Of a stretch of DNA of 64,000 bases, positions 29,307-36,859 are shown in pieces. Each line of letters begins with the position of its first letter. The stretch's first letter is position 1. The stretch is from positions 2,046,001 to 2,110,000 of the forward strand of contig CBDDEI010000002.1 in the NCBI GenBank assembly GCA_965226775.1, given 5' to 3'. The position numbers were made by a program, and so were the translations under genes. The notes under the pieces are model-generated. The model saw only the letters and a program-made list of their open reading frames with translations, was not told the DNA's origin and searched no databases. The DNA comes from CBDDEI01 sp965226775 (GTDB lineage: Bacteria > Chloroflexota > Dehalococcoidia > SHYD01).

Positions 29307-31394
29307 ATGCTTCGCTTAATCAAACGGTTACTCGGAATCGACACAACTGAAAGTGTGCCCGCGCTCCACAGAGACGATGATTTAGCGGCTGACCCTCCCT
29401 TCCAATCTCATGGGATCGGGTCTTACGGCCCCTATTTTGATACGTTGCTCCGGATGCAAGACGCGATTTCTCACCAAGATTATAACGGTGCCGCTCTCCT
29501 TGTCCGGAAGAACATTGCATCCATTCCGAGATGGGTGGCGGAAACTCGCCGGCAGCATGGCGCGTTCGACATCCCATCGATTCCATCCTTTCAGCAGGGC
29601 GGCAAGGTTCTTGCGCTCGTCGGTGATGATGCAGGTCTATCGAAGATGCAGAAGATTGTGGATTCTATTCCCGAACTCAGACCATGGGCCGAGAATATCC
29701 AACAGCACAAATACGATTTACAGCTCTTCAAGGCGATTCAAGGGGCCATTGCTTCCCATCCAAACTGCTTACAGACAGACGTCAAGAACCTGATCGGTGA
29801 GCCGGACGGGCGCAGAGTTGCAAATTTGATTTCATACCTCGAGAAAGATGGGAGGATCACACGCACTAGGGACGGACGTACACACAGGCTTGCAAGCACA
29901 GAATCTTTGGGGGCCCCTGTCACACCACCGAAGCCACCCTTACGGTCGCATAGGACTGACTCAAGGCACACGGAATTGCGGGAGCTAGATCTCTCGTCCC
30001 TCACATACATCCCCCTACCGCGGGCGCCCCTAAAATGGGAGGAGGCGCAGGCTGGTCGGGAGAGGGAAAAGGTAGCGAGACCAAAAGCCTACTTTGAGGT
30101 TCGTGGTGCCGATTGGAGTATAGAGTCGGTTGTGGATATTCCTCTCTCCGAGCGCCCAGATACCGCCTTCCGCCAGATTCACCCAAGTAACTCCGGCCTA
30201 ATGATGATTGACGACCTTGGCAATGCGGATGGTCTTGGCCAAATTGAAGCCGCAGTCTTACGTTACGACCGAGAGGGCAACATGGTACTGAAGGCGGGTT
30301 TACATCATGGCACTTATCGTGTCGGCGTACACTCGCTAGGGCGTGGCCTGATAGCTATGTCACAGGACTGCATAATTCATGCCTACGATGACAATCTTGC
30401 GACAATCCTTGAAACACCACTCACCGAAGCTCCGGAAATACTGGCTTTGAAGAGACGCTTAGATATACCGGACGATAAGCTCAAGAATCACATACGATGC
30501 GTTGCCCTCTCACGAGACGCAGGCCGCTACCTCTTTACTGCAGTGGACGAGGCTTGGTGCGTCGACATCACTGGGAATGGACTGTGGGGTATCAAGCTAC
30601 CCCTCAAGGAGGGGTGGCGCCGTGTGGCGAATCCGAGTGACGGTTATTCTACAAGCGAAGGCGTAGACCAAGCACTCGCCCTCATGGGACTTTCGTTCCC
30701 AATTACGCCAGACGGCATAAAACTTCGCTATCGAGAACTTGCCAAGCGCTATCATCCTGACCTGAATCCAGGGAATTCAGAAGCCGAAGACACGATGAAG
30801 CTGGTCAACTTGGCTGCAGAAACACTCTCAGGTCTCGATATGAATGCTACCCAAGCTCCCGCCAATGCCAGATTTGTTCAGGAACTGGACCGGCAAGAAC
30901 TCGATGGTTTGAGGGTTTCGATGACAGTGGAACTCTCAGTTGGGGAGATATTTGCCTCCGACTGGATTTACGCTGCAAGCTTCGCCTCTGAATCGGATTC
31001 GGTATACCTAGCTAGTTACTCAGGTCGTGTAGTGTTGGTCAACAACCAAGGCCGAGGTATAAGAGTGTACGACATTGGGAGCGTGCCGCGCCGTATCATC
31101 GATACTGGCGACTACCTCTATCTCCTAACCGACACAAGACTCTACATACTGCGCGATGATGAGCTTCACGGCTTAGTCGACACTTTCGAGGGAGGAGACC
31201 TCGTAGTCGCTCAGACTGGGTTTGGCCTAGTTGAAAAGAACCGTGTACGCTGGTTCCGGGAAGACGGTTATTACTTGGGCAGCGCAGTGTCTCAGGACCC
31301 TATTCGCCGAGTCTATTCGAGAGGTAACGCAATGATCGTCGAGACGCGGAAGAGGCGCGCGACTATTCAGGGCGTTCCCGCGTGGTGGGAGTGA
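29307..31394 (+). CDS. Multidomain protein: winged-helix-like, propeller-like, with internal J domain
   Basis: 695 aa, not recognised as a whole. Residues ~140-198 read like a winged helix (LQTDVKNLIGEPDGRRVANLISYLEKDGRI, then a basic turn). ~265-440 holds propeller-like strands (VHSLGRGLIAMSQDCIIHAYD, CVALSRDAGRYLFTAVDE). ~455-511 matches a DnaJ J domain with YRELAKRYHPDLNPG, the HPD triad being 483-485. ~540-690 returns to propeller-like repeats (SVYLASYSGRVVLVN, YLYLLTDTRLYILRD). A J domain would recruit DnaK. Third-position GC is visibly lower than in the Rieske genes, suggesting transfer. Single gene. Confidence 0.7.
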   Translation: MLRLIKRLLGIDTTESVPALHRDDDLAADPPFQSHGIGSYGPYFDTLLRMQDAISHQDYNGAALLVRKNIASIPRWVAETRRQHGAFDIPSIPSFQQGGKVLALVGDDAGLSKMQKIVDSIPELRPWAENIQQHKYDLQLFKAIQGAIASHPNCLQTDVKNLIGEPDGRRVANLISYLEKDGRITRTRDGRTHRLASTESLGAPVTPPKPPLRSHRTDSRHTELRELDLSSLTYIPLPRAPLKWEEAQAGREREKVARPKAYFEVRGADWSIESVVDIPLSERPDTAFRQIHPSNSGLMMIDDLGNADGLGQIEAAVLRYDREGNMVLKAGLHHGTYRVGVHSLGRGLIAMSQDCIIHAYDDNLATILETPLTEAPEILALKRRLDIPDDKLKNHIRCVALSRDAGRYLFTAVDEAWCVDITGNGLWGIKLPLKEGWRRVANPSDGYSTSEGVDQALALMGLSFPITPDGIKLRYRELAKRYHPDLNPGNSEAEDTMKLVNLAAETLSGLDMNATQAPANARFVQELDRQELDGLRVSMTVELSVGEIFASDWIYAASFASESDSVYLASYSGRVVLVNNQGRGIRVYDIGSVPRRIIDTGDYLYLLTDTRLYILRDDELHGLVDTFEGGDLVVAQTGFGLVEKNRVRWFREDGYYLGSAVSQDPIRRVYSRGNAMIVETRKRRATIQGVPAWWE

Positions 31395-31484
31395 ATGCAC
31401 TGCTTCGGCGGTACGGCAACGCGCCTTCCACTACGCAATGAGGGGCTTTTATCTGAATGTCAAACGGACAGGCGCAGAGTGGCG

Positions 31485-33230
31485 CTAACGCGGCCCATCG
31501 ACCTGCACTGTAACGATGTCTACGCCGTGATACTTCTGGTGCCGCACCGAAGAGGCGTAATGCCGTAACAGACGGAACGATAGCTCCCGCTCGTCAGGTC
31601 TATCTGGCATTTCTCCCAGATACGCCAGCTGGTCCTCCAAGTTCTCCCCCTCTGCTGCCGACACAAACTCCAGTTCCGCCGCGCGGCCGAGGGGACGGGC
31701 GGTGACAACCAAGCGCCGCGCTTCCTCCCTTGCTGAGTCCTCTCCTTCTTCTGGAAACAGGCTCGCCAGCGTCTCCTCTCCCACTAAGACCAGACGCTCC
31801 GTTGTAGCAGCGTCCCATCCGCCCTTCGCCGCAAACCCGCGCAGGAACTCGTCTATCCTCGACAAAGCGTCGCTGTCCAATGCAACCTCCAGACGCCGGG
31901 GCCGCGGGCTTGTCAGATCCATGAAAACCATCATAATGATCGCGACGATAGCGCCTGCCGTCATGCCGTTGCCGAGCAACACGCCCAAGAATCCTTCTCC
32001 CAGCAGGTCTGCAAAGATTAGCTGGTTCTGAAAGCCCACACCGAGCCAAAACGCCAATCCTGCAACGGTGGCCTTCCGGTGATCGACGCCGTCCTGGATG
32101 ATGATCTTCATCCCCTGTACAAAGAGCAGCCCCAATAGGACGATGATGTAGGCGGCAGCCACGGGGCCGGGAATAGCTATCAACAAGGCCGCAACTTTGG
32201 GGAAGAATGCCAGCACCAAGAAGATGACGCCGATAACCACACCCACTCGCCGCGCGGCTATTCCTGTGACCTCTGCAAGTGAAATGCTGGTTGAGTAGGT
32301 TGTATTGGGCAGTGTCCCTAAAAGACCGGAGAGCAGATTACCCACGCCGTCTGCGTTGAGGGCGCCCTGCACTACCCGGAAATCGGTTGCCTGCGGCCTA
32401 CGTTGGGAAACCCGTTGAATGGCAACTCCGTCGCCGATAGTTTCTATCGCGCCCACTATGGTAACCACAATGAATGCCGGCAGGAGCGCCCAGAACTCCA
32501 CACCCAGCGTCACATCGAATCCCGGCCACGATGAGACCGCGGGAATGCCGAGCCACGCCGCTTCCAGCACATTCTGCACGTTATACAGCCCGAAGGGCAC
32601 GGCCACTGCACAACCCACCGCTATGCCAATCAGCGGCGACCATAGCCGCAACGCCAAGGGAGCGCGCAACACAAGCCCCGTAACCGTAGCCAGGGTAGCA
32701 AAAGCCACTACCGGAGCAGCAAGCGACGATGAGCCGTCGGGCACGTCCTTCAGCGTATCGAATATTATCGGCATAACCGTGACGGGTATCAGCATAATCA
32801 CGGTGCCGGAGACCACCGGCGTGAAGATGCGCCGCAGCAGCGAGAGCCGCGCGGCCAGCAAGAACTGAAAGAGCGACGACACGACGATGAGGCTCGCCAT
32901 CAGAGACGGCCCGCCCTCCGCTAGAGCCGCAACACAGACCCCAATAAACGCCCCTGATGTGCCCATGATGAGCACACGCCCAGCCCCGACCCTGCCGACC
33001 CGGACCGCCTGGAGAATGGTGGTGGCTCCGCAGATTATCAGCGCCGCAAAGACGGCCCACGACAAGTAGCTCTCGGGCTGCTGGGCAATCCGAGCCACAA
33101 TGACCACGGTCAGAACCACCGGCGCCACAATGATCATGGCGGCCTGAACGCCCGCGCCAATGGCCACTAACGAGGGCGGGTTCTCATCCGGTTCGTAGCG
33201 GATGTTGTCGTTTACAGATGTCGCAGCCAC
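31485..33230 (-). CDS. Nucleobase:cation symporter-2-type permease with fused C-terminal ATPase-like domain
   Basis: 581 aa. Residues ~1-440 are a xanthine/uracil permease (UraA fold) with about 12-14 hydrophobic segments. The family loop GTLPNTTYSTSISLAEVTGI is recognisable, but with Ser where the signature usually has Glu of ENIG. Residues ~455-581 are a soluble domain; DEFLRGFAAKGGWDAATTERLVLVGEETLASLF resembles the first helices of RsbW/SpoIIAB-type ATPases, but clear G-boxes are not seen. GTG start with GAGGAG 6 nt upstream. Single gene. A regulatory or sensory role for the extra domain is inference. Confidence 0.8.
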   Translation of the reverse strand: MAATSVNDNIRYEPDENPPSLVAIGAGVQAAMIIVAPVVLTVVIVARIAQQPESYLSWAVFAALIICGATTILQAVRVGRVGAGRVLIMGTSGAFIGVCVAALAEGGPSLMASLIVVSSLFQFLLAARLSLLRRIFTPVVSGTVIMLIPVTVMPIIFDTLKDVPDGSSSLAAPVVAFATLATVTGLVLRAPLALRLWSPLIGIAVGCAVAVPFGLYNVQNVLEAAWLGIPAVSSWPGFDVTLGVEFWALLPAFIVVTIVGAIETIGDGVAIQRVSQRRPQATDFRVVQGALNADGVGNLLSGLLGTLPNTTYSTSISLAEVTGIAARRVGVVIGVIFLVLAFFPKVAALLIAIPGPVAAAYIIVLLGLLFVQGMKIIIQDGVDHRKATVAGLAFWLGVGFQNQLIFADLLGEGFLGVLLGNGMTAGAIVAIIMMVFMDLTSPRPRRLEVALDSDALSRIDEFLRGFAAKGGWDAATTERLVLVGEETLASLFPEEGEDSAREEARRLVVTARPLGRAAELEFVSAAEGENLEDQLAYLGEMPDRPDERELSFRLLRHYASSVRHQKYHGVDIVTVQVDGPR

Positions 33231-33600
33231 TATGCACTCCTCAACTGCAGTTATGTCCAGTACGTGCCGCCCTGGCGAGTTTGGGGGAACCTATGCCAAG
33301 AAAGTTTGCGACGGGGAAGCCATTGTCTCCGGCTGGGACAATTTGCTCTACAGTCCTGAAGTTACAGGACAGTTTGAGCGGAGGTAAGAACCCAGGGAGA
33401 CCGCGGCTGCAGCTTAGTTCTTGCTACCTATATGTAGACAGGAAGTGTGGGCCTACACGTACGTACTGCGAACTCTTCGTTGGAAGGTCTACCTATTAGG
33501 ACGGCGGAACCGGTTTCATCCGACCGGCTAAGCCCCCGGCCCCTGCGCACGAACGCCCGGCGCAAGCGCCAGATCGCGCTCAGTTCTGGTAGAAGTGGGG
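33231..33600. other. Gene-free gap with one copy of a ~37-bp repeat
   Basis: No supported gene. A short plus-strand frame (33218-33499) is low-complexity and lacks an RBS. One copy of a direct repeat is at 33447-33484. Confidence 0.5.
33447..33484 (+). repeat. Degenerate direct repeat, copy 1
   Basis: GTGGGCCTACACGTAC, a variable 5 nt, then GCGAACTCTTCGTTGG. Copy 2 is 1.36 kb downstream, and further weak similarity continues past both copies. Confidence 0.75.
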
Positions 33601-33735
33601 TCAGGTGACCTCGTTTAGCTTCCCCGTCGCGCAGTCGTAGATGAAGCCACGCACATCGTCCTTATTGAGAATGAAGGGGCTTGCCTGGATTCGGGCCATC
33701 GACTGTCGCACATCCCCCTCAAGATCGGCGATCGC
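33601..33735 (-). pseudogene. C-terminal remnant of a beta-carbonic anhydrase
   Basis: The minus-strand frame encodes ADLEGDVRQSMARIQASPFI then LNKDDVRGFIYDCATGKLNEV, which matches the C-terminus of plant-type beta-carbonic anhydrases (R-x-R-I-x-x-x-P-F ... RGF-x-Y-D-x-x-T-G-K-L). Only ~40 residues are left. The zinc-binding region (C, H, C) is absent, since sequence upstream belongs to another remnant. Non-functional. Confidence 0.7.
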
Positions 33736-33832
33736 CAGCGGCGGCGAAGGCCTGCGCGATGGCCCTCTCGATGCCCCGGCCTCCACCTGTGTTGAAGGCG
33801 ATGCGGCCGTCCAGCCTTTTGAGGTCAGTCAT
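33735..33832 (-). pseudogene. N-terminal remnant of a short-chain dehydrogenase/reductase
   Basis: From ATG at 33832 the minus strand encodes MTDLKRLDGRIAFNTGGG then RGIERAIAQAFAAAG. This is the start of an SDR with the TGxxxGIG cofactor loop, with substitutions unusual for the family (N where V is expected, E for the last G). It then runs out of frame into the carbonic anhydrase remnant. Confidence 0.7.
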
Positions 33833-33935
33833 CGGAACGCCTGCTGATAATCCTTGGGTTGAACGCCGGGATGGTAGAATTAAACCCTATTCTACATCCC
33901 TCAATCCTACATTTATTACAGCGCGGAGGTATACG

Positions 33936-34529
33936 ATGTCGGACAACACGGAGATGGTAACCTTCACCAGCATGGCCGAAGGCACGCGGGAGGACTACGA
34001 GCTGCTGGATCGCCTGGAGGCTGAGTTTTCTAAAGGAACGGCCGACCGTATGTTGACGATGCTTCGTGACCTGGCCGGGTCGCTGTCCGGATATAAGATT
34101 GATCGTCTGGAGCATTCGCTGCAATGCGCCAGCCGCGCCTACCGAGACAGAGCCGACGAAGAGCTTGTAATAGCGGCCCTGCTGCACGACATCGGGGACC
34201 TGCTGTCGCCATTTAACCATAGCGAGCTGGCCGCAGCGGTGCTTCGCCCTTATGTCTCCGAGCGAACGTACTGGATAGTGCTCCATCACGGCCTGTTTCA
34301 GAGCTACTACTACGCCCACCATACGGGCGGTGACCGCAATGCCCGGGACACCTACCGCGACCATCCGTGGTATCAGGACACTGTGGAGTTTTGCCACCGG
34401 TGGGACCAGTCATCTTTCGACCCGGACTATGAATCCCTGCCCCTGGAGTTCTTTGAGCCGATGGTGCGGCGCATCTTTAGCCAGCCGCCTTTCCGTGGTG
34501 GCAGTGGCAGTCGGCTGCCAGATGCTTAA
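33936..34529 (+). CDS. HD-domain protein, PhnZ/TmpB-like
   Basis: 197 aa soluble protein. HD metal ligands can be placed: H60 (RLEHSLQCA), H84-D85 (ALLHDIGD), H117/H118 (VLHHGLF) and D157 (CHRWDQSS). The pattern with H-x-x-x-HHTGGDRNARD and WDQSSFDPDY resembles the HD proteins related to PhnZ diiron oxygenases of phosphonate breakdown, though simple phosphohydrolase activity is possible. ATG at 33936 has GGAGG 7 nt upstream; an upstream in-frame start at 33681 would run through the remnants and is rejected. Alone on its strand. Confidence 0.82.
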   Translation: MSDNTEMVTFTSMAEGTREDYELLDRLEAEFSKGTADRMLTMLRDLAGSLSGYKIDRLEHSLQCASRAYRDRADEELVIAALLHDIGDLLSPFNHSELAAAVLRPYVSERTYWIVLHHGLFQSYYYAHHTGGDRNARDTYRDHPWYQDTVEFCHRWDQSSFDPDYESLPLEFFEPMVRRIFSQPPFRGGSGSRLPDA

Positions 34530-35095
34530 GAAAGAGACGTCGGAACAAGGAGCGCAGACCCCGCCGTCGCCGGGCTGGGACCAGTGTTCGATTACAGATC
34601 AAGAACGAACCTCAAAGTAGAGGTTCTCGATTTTCTCCAGGTTGGTGGGCTGCACGGTCAGGGTACAATGCCTGTCTCTCCCCCAGAGGAGCCCGGACGG
34701 CGAGTAGTTGGCTCTATCGGGTCTGATCTTGCCTACAGCACAAGCAACGAAAACTGGTTCGGCTGACCTGACAGGTACTGTCTACAGTACACCAAGGCCG
34801 AAAACGGTGGGCCTACACGTACCGAATTGCGAACTTTTCGTTGGGAGATCCTGCTATAGGGAGCCTAGTTGGGTGGGGGTGAACTCTCCAACTGCATAAC
34901 TCCTGTATACTCTGGGGCGGAGTGGACTCGTTTCATTTCAGTCCGATCGGTGCTGTATACCTGGATCTGGGGATGTCTGTTACCTGGGATGCTTGCGACC
35001 CGTCATTTGATTGCTGAGCAACGATGTAACAACCAAGCAAATTGAGGATCTTCGCAGGACAGGGAGGGGGAGCCCCTTTGGTGGGTGAATCTCGG
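34530..35095. other. Gene-free gap with second copy of the ~37-bp repeat
   Basis: No credible gene. Holds the second repeat copy (34807-34844) and a TATACT box about 180 nt before the next start. Confidence 0.5.
34807..34844 (+). repeat. Degenerate direct repeat, copy 2
   Basis: GTGGGCCTACACGTAC, then 6 nt, then GCGAACTTTTCGTTGG. Pairs with 33447-33484, flanking the remnants and the HD gene. Confidence 0.75.
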
Positions 35096-35962
35096 ATGAA
35101 ATGGTTGCTATTGATAGGGATGTTGGCGGCCGGCATCACGGGTTCGTTCATGGTATGCGGCTCCCCTCCTAATGCTGCTCCTGCAACGCCAACGCTGGAG
35201 TCGCATTCCTCAGTATCTCCTGCGCCCAGTCCTGAATCGTCTCCAATTTCAGAGGAGGCGACGTTACCAGCTTCGCCTGTACCTATCCAAGCGCAGTACA
35301 CTCTCCTGCAACTCCAGAAATGGTACGACCAGTTGGGCCAAGACACTGATATATTCGGTTTGCCAGAGGTGACACTGACAGACCTGGATGAAGGGAGGAA
35401 TCGTATCGAAGTCGGCGTAGCCTGCGAGAGCGACCGAGACATGGTGCGCGAGGAATTGCAGAAGCGCTTGACTTCTCTGGGCGTCCCGCTAGACGCAGTC
35501 ATCTTTACAGTGAGGCCCCGCGCCTATCCGCTAATAATGCCCCTAGTATTCGAGTGCGTCCCATCTGAGGTCATCGATCCGGCTACGGGACTTTCTACCC
35601 CTGGGTTCGGGGGCCTTTACGTAGACTCTGGCATCGCCTACGTCTACCTGCTGGAACCGTCACAAGAAAAGGCTGAAGAGCTCGTACTCACTCAGTTCGG
35701 CAGCGAGTCCTTTGAGGGCATCCAGGAGGTGCGGGCACTCAAAGGGCTATACACGTGGACGCAATTAACGGAATGGTATGAATCGATCAAGGATGACATA
35801 CGGGGGATTCCTGCTACGGGTGTCGTATCGGTTGACCGCCACAAGAACCGCTTGACCATAGAAGTGCGCACAGAACACGAGGGCAACACCGAAAGCCAGA
35901 TAAAGGATGTTCTATCAAGGAATGGGGTGCCTTACGAGGCGGTCATTCTATTGACCCACTAA
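35096..35962 (+). CDS. Secreted or membrane-anchored protein with duplicated domain
   Basis: 288 aa from ATG 35096 (an in-frame start at 35042 is possible). An N-terminal hydrophobic segment at residues 3-20 ends at C21, but the residues before it (FMV) fit a lipobox poorly. Residues ~25-65 are a Ser/Pro/Thr-rich linker. Two related domains follow: YTLLQLQKWYDQLG...GVPLDAVIFTV from ~68 and YTWTQLTEWYESIK...GVPYEAVILLT from ~222. Each ends in ENRIEV-like strands and a helix ending SxGVP. Family not recognised. The fold looks like an alpha/beta ferredoxin-like repeat. Confidence 0.72.
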   Translation: MKWLLLIGMLAAGITGSFMVCGSPPNAAPATPTLESHSSVSPAPSPESSPISEEATLPASPVPIQAQYTLLQLQKWYDQLGQDTDIFGLPEVTLTDLDEGRNRIEVGVACESDRDMVREELQKRLTSLGVPLDAVIFTVRPRAYPLIMPLVFECVPSEVIDPATGLSTPGFGGLYVDSGIAYVYLLEPSQEKAEELVLTQFGSESFEGIQEVRALKGLYTWTQLTEWYESIKDDIRGIPATGVVSVDRHKNRLTIEVRTEHEGNTESQIKDVLSRNGVPYEAVILLTH

Positions 35963-36136
35963 TTGACGCATCCTCTCAAGTGATCTTTTCTCGACGCTAC
36001 GCGTCCAGTCGAAAAGGTCGTCCGCTTAGGTCTGTATCCTTCCTGCACGGCTTCACTGATTCCTCGACAATGGACTCCACCGGGAGAAGAGCGACTGCTG
36101 CGGCCCAGTTCTTACTACAGCACAACTGGGCGGAAG

Positions 36137-36213
36137 TGGTGGGCGATAGAGGGCTCGAACCTCTGACCTTCTGTGTGTAAAACAGACGCTCTAACCAACT
36201 GAGCTAATCGCCC
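36137..36213 (-). tRNA. tRNA-Val (TAC)
   Basis: 77-nt cloverleaf with acceptor GGGCGAT / ATCGCCC, anticodon loop TTTACAC (TAC), T-loop TTCGAGC and encoded CCA. No integrase or attachment site is next to it. Confidence 0.96.
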
Positions 36214-36313
36214 GGGATCACAGAATCCAAGTCTACCTGCCCCCCTGAAACAGCGTCAAGCAGAAACCGCTATTGGCCGTCTCGCACGCCGCACATTTCT
36301 GCCTGCAGCACGC

Positions 36314-36344
36314 TTGACAGCAGATCGCCGTAGGAGTGTATGCT
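36314..36344 (+). promoter_or_regulatory. Candidate promoter of the SLOG-enolase operon
   Basis: -35 TTGACA (36314-36319) and extended -10 TGTATGCT (TATGCT 36339-36344) with a long 19-nt spacer. The transcript would begin at the start codon region, nearly leaderless. Confidence 0.4.
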
Positions 36345-36355
36345 GAAACGTCTTT

Positions 36356-36844
36356 ATGGAACAGCGGCTACTCATCGCGGTCATTGGGGGCAGTTCCTGC
36401 CCGCCAGAAGTTGCCGCCGCGGCCGAAGAGGTAGGCAGGCTGCTGGCCGAACAGGACGCGGTGGTCGTTTGCGGCGGGCTCACCGGCGTCATGGAAGCTG
36501 TCTGCAAGGGCGCTCGCCAGGCCGGCGGGCACACCATTGGGCTCCTGCCCGGCTCGGAACGGTCGGATGCCAACTCCTACATCGAGTTTGCGCTGCCCAC
36601 CGGCATGGGCCACGCCCGGAACGCGCTGGTGGCACGGTCGGCTCACGCGGTTATCGCCATAGACGGCAGCTACGGCACGCTCTCCGAGATGGCTTTCGCG
36701 CTCGCCTTTGGCACACCCATCATCGGGCTCAACACCTGGGAGATAGGCCTGGAGGGTCAGCAGGACACCGGGGTTATCAGGGTCGCCAGCCCGCAAGAGG
36801 CGGTTGAGCGGGCACTGGCCGCCGCACAAACACATTCATCCTAG
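36356..36844 (+). CDS. SLOG/LOG-family protein (TIGR00725-like)
   Basis: 162 aa Rossmann-like nucleotide-binding protein. Marks: IAVIGGSSCP at the start, CGGLTGVMEA, GMGHARNALVARSAHAVIAI and GSYGTLSE, the last being the family phosphate-binding motif. Related proteins cleave nucleoside monophosphates (LOG) or sense nucleotides; this branch has no fixed role. RBS weak. It ends 15 nt before eno, so the two probably form an operon. Confidence 0.82.
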   Translation: MEQRLLIAVIGGSSCPPEVAAAAEEVGRLLAEQDAVVVCGGLTGVMEAVCKGARQAGGHTIGLLPGSERSDANSYIEFALPTGMGHARNALVARSAHAVIAIDGSYGTLSEMAFALAFGTPIIGLNTWEIGLEGQQDTGVIRVASPQEAVERALAAAQTHSS

Positions 36845-36859
36845 GAGACTCCCACGACT

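Noticed and set aside
33218..33499. Plus-strand 93-codon frame
   Set aside because: No RBS, no recognisable pattern, and the end falls in the degenerate repeat.
33681..33935. Upstream extension of the HD protein from 33681
   Set aside because: It would run through the carbonic anhydrase/SDR remnants. The ATG at 33936 has a clear GGAGG site and begins the conserved domain.
36137..36213. tRNA-Val as a possible integration site
   Set aside because: No integrase, no direct repeat of the tRNA 3' end and no phage-like genes nearby.
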